Part shown: piece by piece, positions 1 through 7,191 of the stretch | Layout: each line of letters opens with the position of its first letter | How positions within the stretch are numbered: the stretch's first letter is position 1 | NCBI GenBank assembly: GCA_050740255.1 | Contig: JBOICV010000104.1 | Location: forward strand, 1 to 29,958 | Source of the DNA: JBOICV01 sp050740255 | GTDB taxonomy: Bacteria > Pseudomonadota > Gammaproteobacteria > Nevskiales > JBOICV01 | DNA length: 29,958 nt | Direction: 5' to 3' | Position numbers and translations under genes: made by a program | The notes under the pieces: generated by a model | Databases searched by the model: none | Seen by the model: only the letters and a program-made list of their open reading frames with translations | What the model was told of the DNA's origin: nothing

Positions 1-3000
1 CAGCGGCAGCTCACCGGAGTGCTTGAGGTGTTCGTAGTGCAGGGATTCGTCCTGGATGCGGCCGCGCTGGTAGCCGGTTTCCATCGCGCCGAGCACACCG
101 CCGCGTTCCGCGATGCGCTCGAATTCCTTGAGTACCGCTTCTTCGACCAGGTCGGTCAGTTCGTCAACGATGAAGGCGCCCTGGTTGGGGTTTTCGTTCT
201 TGCCGAGGCCCCACTCCTTGTTGACGATGAGCTGGATGGCGAGCGCACGGCGCACACTTTCCTCGGTGGGCGTGGTCACCGCCTCGTCAAAGGCGTTGGT
301 GTGCAGGCTGTTGCAGTTGTCGTTGATGGCGAGCAGCGCCTGCAGGGTCGTGCGGATGTCGTTGAAGTCCACTTCCTGCGCGTGCAGCGAGCGTCCGGAA
401 GTCTGGATGTGGTATTTGAGCTTTTGCGAGCGTTCGCTGGCGCCGTATTTCTCGCGCATCGCCACTGACCAGATGCGCCGCGCCACCCGCCCCATCACGG
501 CGTACTCCGGGTCCATGCCGTTGGAGAAGAAGAAGGAGAGATTGGGCGCGAAATCGTCCACCTTCATGCCGCGCGCGAGATAGGCCTCGACGTAAGTAAA
601 GCCATTCGCGAGCGTGAAGGCGAGCTGGGAGATCGGGTTCGCGCCGGCTTCGGCGATGTGGTAGCCGGAGATGGAAACGGAATAGAAATTCCGCACCTTG
701 TTCTGGACGAAGTATTGCTGGATATCGCCCATGCACTTCAGTGAAAACTCGGTAGAGAAGATGCAGGTGTTCTGGCCCTGGTCTTCCTTGAGAATATCCG
801 CCTGCACGGTGCCGCGCGCGTTCTGCAGCGCATAGCTCTTGAGTTTGGCCTGCTCGTCCGCGTTCGGCTCGCGGCCCTTTTCCTGCTTGAACTTTTCGAC
901 CTGCTGGTCAATGGCGGTGTTGAGGAACATCGCGAGGATGGTCGGCGCCGGACCGTTGATGGTCATGGACACCGAGGTGTTGGGCGCGCACAGATCAAAG
1001 CCCGAGTACAGCACTTCCATGTCATCCAGCGTGGCGATGGAAACGCCGCTGTTGCCGACCTTGCCGTAGATGTCCGGCCGCTCGTCGGGATCGTTGCCGT
1101 ACAGCGTGACCGAGTCGAAGGCGGTGGACAGGCGCTTGGCCGGTGAATTCTTGGAGAGGTAGGCGAAGCGCTTGTTGGTGCGCGCCGGGCCGCCCTCGCC
1201 CGCGAACATGCGCGTGGGGTCTTCGTCGTCGCGCTTGAGCGGGAATACGCCCGCCGTGAACGGGAAGCGGCCGGGCAGGTTTTCAATCTTCAGCCAGCGC
1301 AGCAAATCGCCCTGGTCGGAATAACGCGGCAGCGCCACGCGCGGAATCTTGTTGCCGGAGAGCGAGATGCGGAAGAGCGGCGAGCGGCTTTCGGTGTCGC
1401 GTACCTTGGTGACCAGCTCGTCCTGCTTGTAGGTTTCGGCAGTTTTCGGCCAGTCGGCGAGCAGGGCCTTGGATTCGGTGGCGAGTTGGGTTTCGCGATG
1501 GGTGATCAGGGTGGCCAGCCGTGACCCCTCCCCCTCGCCCCCTCCCTCAGGTGGAGGGGGAACTACTACGCTGCCGACAAGCGCGATGTGTTCCTCCCCC
1601 TCCACATGGAGAGGGGGAACGGAAGATTGGGTCCCCTTCGCAAAGGGAGGGGGAACCTTATTTTTCCCCTCCACCTGAGGGAGGGGATTAAGGGGAGGGG
1701 TAAGAAGCTGTTGCGCGGTTTGCAGGTGCTGCACTTCGCGCGCGAGCTGGGCCTGCTTTTCGGTGTCGCTGCGATAGCTGTGACAGGTGTCGGCGATCTC
1801 CGCGAGGTAACGCACGCGGGCGGGCGGCACGATGTGCCGGCCGAGCGGGCTTTGGCGCGTCTTCACCTTCGGCAGGCGGCCGGTTTCGAGCTTGAGGCCC
1901 TTGTCTTTGAGTTTTTCGGCAAGGCCGTGATAAAGCGCGGTCACGCCTTCGTCGTTGAAATGCGCAGCCATGGTGCCGAACACCGGCATGTCTTCCGGCT
2001 TCTCTTTGAAAGCCTGGCGGTTGCGCTGCACCTGCTTGCGCACGTCGCGCAGCGCGTCCTCGGCGCCGCGGCGGTCGAATTTGTTGATGGCGACGAAGTC
2101 GGCGAAATCCAGCATCTCGATTTTTTCGAGCTGCGAGGCAGCGCCGAATTCCGGCGTCATTACGTACAGCGAGGCGTCGGCGTATGCGCTGATGGCTGCG
2201 TCGCCCTGGCCGATGCCGGCGGTCTCCACGATGATCAGGTCAAAGCCCACCAGCCGGCAGACGGCGATGGCATCACCCAGCGCGGCGGAGATTTCGCTAT
2301 CCGCGGCGCGCGTGGCGAGCGAACGCATGTACAGCTTCTGCGGGTGCAGCGCGTTCATGCGGATACGGTCGCCGAGCAGCGCGCCACCGGTTTTGCGCCT
2401 CGACGGGTCCACCGCAATCACCGCGATGTTGAGTCTGTCGTCCTGATCCAGCCGGAAACGGCGGATCAGCTCGTCGGTGAGCGAGCTTTTGCCCGCGCCG
2501 CCGGTACCGGTGATGCCGAGTACGGGTGCACCCCCACCCTCTTCTGCGCTGCGCAATCCATGCTGCGCTCGAAGTCCGGCCCGTCCATCCATGGCCGGGC
2601 GTTCGCCGCTTCGCGACTTACCCTCCCCCCTCAAGGGGGAGGGAAACATTTTCTTGACGTTGAACCTGCCCTGCTCGGCCAGCGTGATCAGGCGCGCAAG
2701 CGAACGGCGATCGCCACCGCGCGCTTTCAGCAGCAACTCGGCGGGCTCGCCGCCCAATTCCTGCCTGGTGCGTTCCAGCATGTCGCGGATCATGCCGACC
2801 AGGCCCATGTGCTGGCCGTCATGCGGCGAGTAAATACGGCTCACGCCGTACCGCTGCAGATCCTGGATTTCCTCGGGGATGATCACGCCGCCGCCGCCGC
2901 CGAACACGCGGATGTTGTCGCCGCCGCGCTGGCGCAGCAGGTCAATCATGTACTTGAAGTATTCGACGTGGCCGCCCTGGTAGGAGCTCATGGCGATGCC

Positions 3001-3228
3001 GTGCGCGTCTTCCTGCAAGGCGGCGGTGACGACCTCCTCCACCGAGCGGTTATGACCCAGGTGAATGACTTCCGCGCCTTCCTGCTGCAACAGGCGGCGG
3101 ATGATATTGATCGAGGCGTCGTGGCCGTCGAACAGCGCGGCGGCGGTGACGAAGCGCAGCGACTGGCCGGCCGGTGCGGTTTCGGTAACCGTGCGTTCCT
3201 GACTGGCTTCTTTGGCGGTCTGTTTCAT
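1..3228 (-). CDS. icmF: Fused isobutyryl-CoA mutase IcmF (B12-binding + GTPase chaperone + mutase), C-terminus cut by window edge
   Basis: Adenosylcobalamin-dependent interconversion of isobutyryl-CoA and n-butyryl-CoA (or a related acyl-CoA), with its own MeaB-like G-protein chaperone. The frame is open from ATG 3228 to base 1 (1,076 codons); about 100 C-terminal residues lie outside. Order seen: B12-binding domain with DGHDAS (His36) and FGGGGGVI; GTPase with Walker A GTGGAGKSS (residues about 241-249) and NKFD; mutase domain with RFPFTAGVFP, DPTRMFAGEG, KRLSTAFDSVTLYG and YGKVGNSGVSIATLDDME; the last visible residues RIQDESLHYEHLKHSGELP are typical of the mutase end. Odd: residues about 196-235 and 508-568 are encoded by GC-rich palindromic repeats without breaking the frame, and both fall at domain junctions, so the protein should be roughly 80 residues longer than usual. 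A methylmalonyl-CoA mutase is less likely because of the fused G-domain order. Confidence 0.93.
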   Translation of the reverse strand, partial: MKQTAKEASQERTVTETAPAGQSLRFVTAAALFDGHDASINIIRRLLQQEGAEVIHLGHNRSVEEVVTAALQEDAHGIAMSSYQGGHVEYFKYMIDLLRQRGGDNIRVFGGGGGVIIPEEIQDLQRYGVSRIYSPHDGQHMGLVGMIRDMLERTRQELGGEPAELLLKARGGDRRSLARLITLAEQGRFNVKKMFPSPLRGEGKSRSGERPAMDGRAGLRAQHGLRSAEEGGGAPVLGITGTGGAGKSSLTDELIRRFRLDQDDRLNIAVIAVDPSRRKTGGALLGDRIRMNALHPQKLYMRSLATRAADSEISAALGDAIAVCRLVGFDLIIVETAGIGQGDAAISAYADASLYVMTPEFGAASQLEKIEMLDFADFVAINKFDRRGAEDALRDVRKQVQRNRQAFKEKPEDMPVFGTMAAHFNDEGVTALYHGLAEKLKDKGLKLETGRLPKVKTRQSPLGRHIVPPARVRYLAEIADTCHSYRSDTEKQAQLAREVQHLQTAQQLLTPPLNPLPQVEGKNKVPPPFAKGTQSSVPPLHVEGEEHIALVGSVVVPPPPEGGGEGEGSRLATLITHRETQLATESKALLADWPKTAETYKQDELVTKVRDTESRSPLFRISLSGNKIPRVALPRYSDQGDLLRWLKIENLPGRFPFTAGVFPLKRDDEDPTRMFAGEGGPARTNKRFAYLSKNSPAKRLSTAFDSVTLYGNDPDERPDIYGKVGNSGVSIATLDDMEVLYSGFDLCAPNTSVSMTINGPAPTILAMFLNTAIDQQVEKFKQEKGREPNADEQAKLKSYALQNARGTVQADILKEDQGQNTCIFSTEFSLKCMGDIQQYFVQNKVRNFYSVSISGYHIAEAGANPISQLAFTLANGFTYVEAYLARGMKVDDFAPNLSFFFSNGMDPEYAVMGRVARRIWSVAMREKYGASERSQKLKYHIQTSGRSLHAQEVDFNDIRTTLQALLAINDNCNSLHTNAFDEAVTTPTEESVRRALAIQLIVNKEWGLGKNENPNQGAFIVDELTDLVEEAVLKEFERIAERGGVLGAMETGYQRGRIQDESLHYEHLKHSGELPL
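1525..1705. repeat. Four palindromic GC-rich repeat units inside icmF (GTPase-mutase linker)
   Basis: Four short inverted-repeat units lie side by side: around 1539-1563 (CCCTCCCTCAGGTGGAGGGG), 1592-1620 (CTCCCCCTCCACATGGAG), 1632-1657 and 1668-1705. Each reads as a CCCTCC/GGAGGG palindrome. The whole block is a multiple of three and has no stop in the icmF frame; it encodes Pro/Gly/Glu-rich peptide such as NPLPQVEG and PPPPEGGGEGEG. The same CCTCTCC/GGAGAGG family occurs after aroG (11327-11437). Confidence 0.85.
2524..2650. repeat. Palindromic repeat plus low-complexity insert inside icmF (B12-GTPase linker)
   Basis: The core palindrome CCCTCCCCCCTCAAGGGGGA lies at about 2621-2643. With flanking sequence down to about 2524 it adds around 40 residues (Arg/Gly/Ala-rich, ending EEGGG) just before the Walker A strand of the GTPase domain. 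The icmF frame stays open. The exact insert edges are inferred by comparing with the short linker I recall for IcmF proteins. Confidence 0.6.
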
Positions 3229-3340
3229 TCGTATTTAACTCAACCCAGCGATCATGATACTCGCAGGAAATACTAGCGGCATCGCCCGCTCGAGCATTCA
3301 TCCGAGGGCACTAGACAACCTCAATTACCGGGAGCGGCTT

Positions 3341-3413
3341 GTCATTCTGAGCGCAGCGAAGAATCTAGCCTTAATAAAGTCAGATTCTTCGTCGCTTCGC
3401 TCCTCAGAATGAC
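3341..3413. repeat. MITE-like inverted repeat (GTCATTCTGAG ... CTCAGAATGAC)
   Basis: The left arm starts GTCATTCTGAGCGCAGCGAA at 3341; the right arm (3382-3413, ending CTCAGAATGAC) is its near-perfect reverse complement. The spacer is AT-rich (CTAGCCTTAATAAAGT). This is a widespread family of dispersed bacterial palindromes. It sits between the divergent-tail ends of icmF (5' side) and the ion-channel gene (3' side) and could fold as a transcript-end hairpin. The first 14 bases recur at 29478-29491. Confidence 0.85.
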
Positions 3414-3424
3414 AAAGGGGGCGC

Positions 3425-4213
3425 TCAGGACGGCCCGCCCGCCGGTGCGGGCATGACATCGCCTGGCGTCGCGCCCTTGTCCACCTCTTTTTGCCGTACC
3501 GCGTCGCGGATTTGCTCGAGGTTCTCGCGCAGCATGTCGGCCACCAGCTCGTCGGTGCGGGCGTCGGTAAGCACCTCCCGCGCGAGGCGCAGCGTCGTGT
3601 CAATCACGAGGCCCACCACATCGTCGAAAAACGGCAGCCGCGCGAAGGTCTTGGTCTGCGGATCAACGCGCACTTTCTCCAGCAGCGTGGCGCGTAGCTC
3701 CTTCTGGTTTTCGTCCAGCGCGCGGGCGATATTCTTGGTGTAAGAACCTTGCTGCAGAACTGCTGCAACTTCCGTGAGCACGGCGACAGTGATCGGCTCC
3801 TTGATGGCATCCACTAACGAGTTGGCGAAACGATTGACCAGCCGGTAGGTGAACTCCTCGCCGAAGGCCCGGTCCGCCGCGGCGCCGAAGCGTGACAGAA
3901 TGATCACGATGCGGATGATGCGGAACAACCGGAAGCCGCGGATCGCTGGATGCGCGGCCGGAATCATGCCCAGGATTTCGTACCAGTTGCGCAACGGGAA
4001 AGTTTTGGGCTCGGGATCACGCGCCCAGCGGAAGATGAACTCCGCCGCGAAGATGGCGCAGATGACGAGATCGGTGATGATGATGTCGTGCCGTTCGGCA
4101 TCGGTGACCGGCCCCCAGGTCTCGTAGCACAGTAGACCGACCGAGACGACAGCCAGCGCCAGCATGAGCCAGTCCAGCGGAGTAACGTGTTGGCGCAGGG
4201 CGGGCGCAGGCAT
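3425..4213 (-). CDS. Voltage-gated ion channel-like membrane protein (S1-S4-type module)
   Basis: An inner-membrane protein of 262 residues. Hydrophobic helices follow the N-terminus (LDWLMLALAVVSVGLLCYETW and IIITDLVICAIFAAEFIFRWA), then RNWYEILGMIPAA and an Arg-bearing helix FRLFRIIRIVIILSRFG that resembles the S4 voltage sensor. No selectivity-filter pore loop is visible; the C-terminal half is soluble and charged. I chose ATG 4213 (MPAPALRQ) because AGGAGT stands 7 bases upstream; a longer frame to 4300 lacks such a site. The family is recognised as ion transporter/voltage-sensor-like, but transport substrate and function are unknown. It is a single gene facing the divergent MBL hydrolase at 4285. 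Confidence 0.7.
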   Translation of the reverse strand: MPAPALRQHVTPLDWLMLALAVVSVGLLCYETWGPVTDAERHDIIITDLVICAIFAAEFIFRWARDPEPKTFPLRNWYEILGMIPAAHPAIRGFRLFRIIRIVIILSRFGAAADRAFGEEFTYRLVNRFANSLVDAIKEPITVAVLTEVAAVLQQGSYTKNIARALDENQKELRATLLEKVRVDPQTKTFARLPFFDDVVGLVIDTTLRLAREVLTDARTDELVADMLRENLEQIRDAVRQKEVDKGATPGDVMPAPAGGPS

Positions 4214-4284
4214 GGTCAAACTCCTGTTCACAACGGGGTCAACACAGTAGATTCCACTTACCAGCAGGTCAAACCCGGCAGCAC

Positions 4285-5247
4285 ATGAATACGGCGACAC
4301 GCGATCTCGGCTTCGGCATCACCTGCATTGATACCGGCCTGAACCAGCGCGAAGGTGCCGGCGCCTGTTATCTGATTCAGCAGGGCGATGCGGCGGCCTT
4401 CGTAGATACCGGCACTTTTCACGCGCTGCCGGGGCTGCTGGAGGTGCTGGATAAATTGGGCGTGACGCGCGAGCAGGTGCGGTACGTGTGCCCGACGCAC
4501 GTGCATACCGATCACGGCGGCGGTGCGGGCGAGCTGATGCGGCATCTGCCGAACGCGACGCTGATTGCGCATCCGCGGGCCGCGCCGCATTTCATTGATC
4601 CGGCCAAGATCCGCGCCGGCGCGGTGGCGGTATACGGCGAGACGCGCTTCAAGGAACTCTTCGGCGAGCTGGCGCCGGTGCCCCCGGAGCGGGTACGGGT
4701 TGTTCAGGATAGTGATGCGCTCGATTTCAACGGCCGCAAGCTCTGGTTTCTGGATACGCCCGGCCACGCGCGCCATCACTATTGCGTCTGGGATGAAGCG
4801 AGCCGCGGCTTTTTCGCCGGCGACACTTTCGGGCTTTCCTACCGCGAATTCGACACGGGCAAAGGCGCCTGGATACTGCCGACCACAACGCCGGTGCAGT
4901 TCGAGCCCGAGGCCTGGAACGCGACGCTCGACCGGTTATTGCGCTACGAGCCGCAGCGCATGTATCTGACGCATTACGGCATGGTTGAGGAGGTGCCGCG
5001 GCTGGCGTCGGACTTGAGCCGCGCGCTGGCTGACTACTGCGACCTAGCCGTACGTTATGCGGATTCGACCACGCGGCATGAAAAGCTCAAGCAAGGTTTG
5101 ACCGCACTGGCGCTGCGCGGTCTGGCGGAACATGGCTGCACGCTCAGCGAGGCGCGCTGCCGCGAGTTACTGGAAATGGATATGGAGTTGAACGCCCAGG
5201 GGCTGGGCGTGTGGCTCGACCGGCAGCAAAGCAAGCAGCGGAATTAG
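4285..5247 (+). CDS. Metallo-beta-lactamase-fold hydrolase
   Basis: A 320-residue soluble MBL-fold enzyme with a binuclear metal site. The signature HVHTDH is at residues 72-77 (His72, His74, Asp76, His77). Further ligands are likely the His in LDTPGHARHH (His near 160), the Asp in FFAGDTFGLS and the His in YLTHYGM. The C-terminal 100 residues are helical and are probably a family-specific cap or dimerisation region. The overall pattern resembles the glyoxalase-II-like/flavorubredoxin-like MBL proteins of proteobacteria, but the substrate cannot be read from sequence. Its stop codon overlaps that of the convergent secreted-protein gene (TAG 5245-5247 against TAA on the other strand). Confidence 0.85.
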   Translation: MNTATRDLGFGITCIDTGLNQREGAGACYLIQQGDAAAFVDTGTFHALPGLLEVLDKLGVTREQVRYVCPTHVHTDHGGGAGELMRHLPNATLIAHPRAAPHFIDPAKIRAGAVAVYGETRFKELFGELAPVPPERVRVVQDSDALDFNGRKLWFLDTPGHARHHYCVWDEASRGFFAGDTFGLSYREFDTGKGAWILPTTTPVQFEPEAWNATLDRLLRYEPQRMYLTHYGMVEEVPRLASDLSRALADYCDLAVRYADSTTRHEKLKQGLTALALRGLAEHGCTLSEARCRELLEMDMELNAQGLGVWLDRQQSKQRN

Positions 5248-5660
5248 TCTTTCTTGCCTTTGCCCTTGTGGCCCTTGCCACCCTTGCCGTGCCCGTTGTC
5301 GTGGGACTTACCCCCGCCACGGTGTTCGCGCTGATACTGCGGCACATACACGCCGTTGTACCAGCTTTCCTGCACAAAATAGATCGGCTGAAAGCAGGCG
5401 TCGTATTTGTGACAGTGCTTGCCCCAGTTCTTGGCGTGGCCTGGCGGCACATGCAGGTACGCCGGTTGGCGATACACCACATCCCGCTGGATGATGATCG
5501 GCTCCGGGTAGATCAGTCGCGGCCGCGGATAGTTATTGATGTCAATGGTGCCGTAAAAGCCCGGTTGGCCGACCGTGATGGATACGCCTACGTCAGCGGC
5601 AAATACCGGGGTGGTAGCGGTGGTTGCGGCCATGGCCGCTGCGAATAGAAAGCGCTTCAT
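5244..5660 (-). CDS. Small secreted His/Lys/Gly-rich protein
   Basis: 138 residues with a clear Sec signal peptide (MKRFLFAAAMAATTATTPVFA, cut after AFA-like VFA-A). The mature part holds a conserved-looking core (YPRPRLIYPEPIIIQ, PPGHAKNWGKHCHKYDACFQPIYFVQ, with two Cys that could pair) followed by a low-complexity basic tail of His, Gly and Lys (GKGGKGHKGKGKKD). Similar short exported proteins are common in beta- and gammaproteobacteria but I know of no assigned function. The His/Cys content would suit metal binding, which is inference only. ATG 5660 is preceded by GGGGGAACCTCT, a usable ribosome site. It ends tail to tail with the MBL hydrolase gene. Confidence 0.8.
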   Translation of the reverse strand: MKRFLFAAAMAATTATTPVFAADVGVSITVGQPGFYGTIDINNYPRPRLIYPEPIIIQRDVVYRQPAYLHVPPGHAKNWGKHCHKYDACFQPIYFVQESWYNGVYVPQYQREHRGGGKSHDNGHGKGGKGHKGKGKKD

Positions 5661-5750
5661 AGAGGTTCCCCCGTTCTAGTAATAACGCGTAAGTGTAACT
5701 TTACGACAAGTTCGACGGTCCGGGGTTCGGCCCAAGTCGTTCACGCAAAC

Positions 5751-5780
5751 AAAAAAACCGCGGGCGTGAGCCCACGGCTT
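5751..5780 (-). terminator. Rho-independent terminator of the Cys-repeat protein gene
   Basis: On the minus strand the hairpin CCGTGGGC-TCAC-GCCCGCGG is followed directly by seven T residues (the run of A at 5751-5757 on the plus strand). It lies just after the stop codon at 5797-5799 of the minus-strand gene. Confidence 0.85.
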
Positions 5781-5796
5781 TGGTTGAGGTAAGCGT

Positions 5797-6339
5797 TTAC
5801 TGGTTCGGCGTAGTCTGGGTTTTTTCGCGCTGTTCGCGGCGTTTATGCCGCTCCGCCCGATCCTTCTCGCAGGCTACCGGATCAGCCTCGCATTGGGCGC
5901 GATGCTCTTCGCGGCGCTGGTGGAATTCCTCTCTCTTCTTTTCGCAGCCGGCAGGGTCTGCGTCGCATTTGGCGCGGAATTCCTCATAACGTTTCTTGCG
6001 CTCTTCCCTGCGCTTCTCGCAAGCCACTGGGTCGGCCTCGCACTGCTTGCGTTTTTCTTCATGGCGCTGGCGATGTTCCGCCTTGCGCTTCTCGCACGCG
6101 GCCGGATCGGCTGCGCATTGCTTGCGCATCTCTTCACGCCGCGCCTTAGCCTTGGCGCACTGCTCGGGGTTTTCTTTGCACGAGGCTTCGCGCTTGGCCT
6201 TCATGTCCGCGCATTTCTTGGGATTTTCCTTGCAGAACCTGGCCCGGTCAGGCGGCGGATCGTCCTGCGCATAGGCCGGCAAGGCCATACACAATCCCGC
6301 CGCAAGCAGTGCGGCGAACAAACCACTCATCCGTTTCAT
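5797..6339 (-). CDS. Secreted protein with six Cys-pair charged helical repeats
   Basis: 180 residues. A Sec signal peptide (MKRMSGLFAALLAAGLCMALPAYA) is followed by six tandem units of the form C-x(2)-[ND]-P-x(2)-C followed by a highly charged helix (AKAKARREEMRKQ, EKRKAEHRQRHEEKRKQ and so on). Spacing between the first Cys of successive units is 18, 21, 25, 25 and 25 residues, close to whole helical turns (5, 6 and 7). Twelve Cys in the mature region are all in C-x6-C pairs. I chose ATG 6339 rather than 6345 because AGGAG (6346-6350) touches the upstream ATG directly but stands 6 bases from this one. I recognise no named family; periplasmic disulfide-stapled helices binding metal or another partner is a guess. 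It has its own terminator. Confidence 0.8.
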   Translation of the reverse strand: MKRMSGLFAALLAAGLCMALPAYAQDDPPPDRARFCKENPKKCADMKAKREASCKENPEQCAKAKARREEMRKQCAADPAACEKRKAEHRQRHEEKRKQCEADPVACEKRREERKKRYEEFRAKCDADPAGCEKKREEFHQRREEHRAQCEADPVACEKDRAERHKRREQREKTQTTPNQ

Positions 6340-6431
6340 CAACATCTCCTAAAGGGCGAACGCCCTGTTGGACACAACGACGGCGACCCGCGGCGGTTGA
6401 CAGGTCAAGGTAAACCCTGATTGGTCTGTTG

Positions 6432-6818
6432 TTAGCTCATGAACGCGTTGATGCCTACCAATACGATCAGGATCAGCTCGATGAGATAGGTCAGTCCGGC
6501 GCCGACGACCATCGGTATGCTGCCCGGTTTGCTGAGCATCCCGTAGGCATAGGAAACCCGCACAAGCAGATAGGCCGTCGCGAGCGAGCATAGCAGCGCC
6601 GCATTTGCGCCCGTAACCTCGTAGAACAGCATCAGCAGAATAACCACCAGGCCGTGCTCCAGGTTGTTGCCGTGGGCCCGGCTGGCGCGGCGGATCTTCT
6701 CCTTATCGGCCGGGTCAGATGATTTGGTGTACTTGCCGCGATTGCGGGTGGTGTTCATCGCCAGCACGGTGATGAGCAGCAGTATCAATACGCCGAAACT
6801 GATGGTGATTGGAAACAT
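6432..6818 (-). CDS. MAPEG family membrane protein
   Basis: 128 residues with four predicted membrane helices: residues about 5-22, 60-80, 82-100 and 105-126. After helix 1 comes the family signature RASRAHGNNLEHG, where MAPEG proteins (microsomal glutathione transferase-like) carry conserved Arg, Asn and Glu residues for glutathione binding. Bacterial members are mostly uncharacterised; detoxification of lipophilic electrophiles with glutathione is the family-level expectation. GGGAG lies 6 bases upstream of ATG 6818. It is a lone gene, divergent from the DUF1244 gene. Confidence 0.85.
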   Translation of the reverse strand: MFPITISFGVLILLLITVLAMNTTRNRGKYTKSSDPADKEKIRRASRAHGNNLEHGLVVILLMLFYEVTGANAALLCSLATAYLLVRVSYAYGMLSKPGSIPMVVGAGLTYLIELILIVLVGINAFMS

Positions 6819-6871
6819 GTAGCTCTCCCTTTGTCGTTATGCTTAGTTAACCCTGACCTAATCCTGCCCCT

Positions 6872-7117
6872 ATGGATACGCAAACACAAACTGAGCTTGA
6901 GGCGGCCGCCTTTCGCCGACTGCTGGAACATCTGGACTCGCGCAAGGATGTGCAAAACATCGACCTCATGAATCTCGCCGGTTTTTGCCGCAATTGTTTA
7001 TCCAAGTGGTACCGCGCCGCCGCCGCCGAACGGGGAGTGGACATCAGCGATGAGGCGGCACGCGAACGGATTTACGGCATGCCCTACGCCGAGTGGAAGA
7101 CCCAATACCAGAAGTAA
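6872..7117 (+). CDS. DUF1244 family small protein
   Basis: 81 residues, soluble, the usual length for DUF1244. The conserved block is seen complete: FRRLLEHLDSRKDVQNIDLM, then LAGFCRNCLSKWY with a C-x2-C pair, and the C-terminal YGMPYAEWKTQYQ. The family is widespread in proteobacteria and has no established function. No strong Shine-Dalgarno stands before ATG 6872. It is followed after 74 bases by the wax ester synthase gene. Confidence 0.88.
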   Translation: MDTQTQTELEAAAFRRLLEHLDSRKDVQNIDLMNLAGFCRNCLSKWYRAAAAERGVDISDEAARERIYGMPYAEWKTQYQK

Positions 7118-7191
7118 AGCCGCCCCCTGGGCGGGTGCCTCGACCCGCCCTTTAGTGCTAGCCTTATGCGCTTGCGCCGCAGGAGAACGCC

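Noticed and set aside
1588..3276. 562-residue plus-strand open frame
   Set aside because: It is antisense to icmF in the same codon register; the minus-strand product has clear domain motifs and this one has none.
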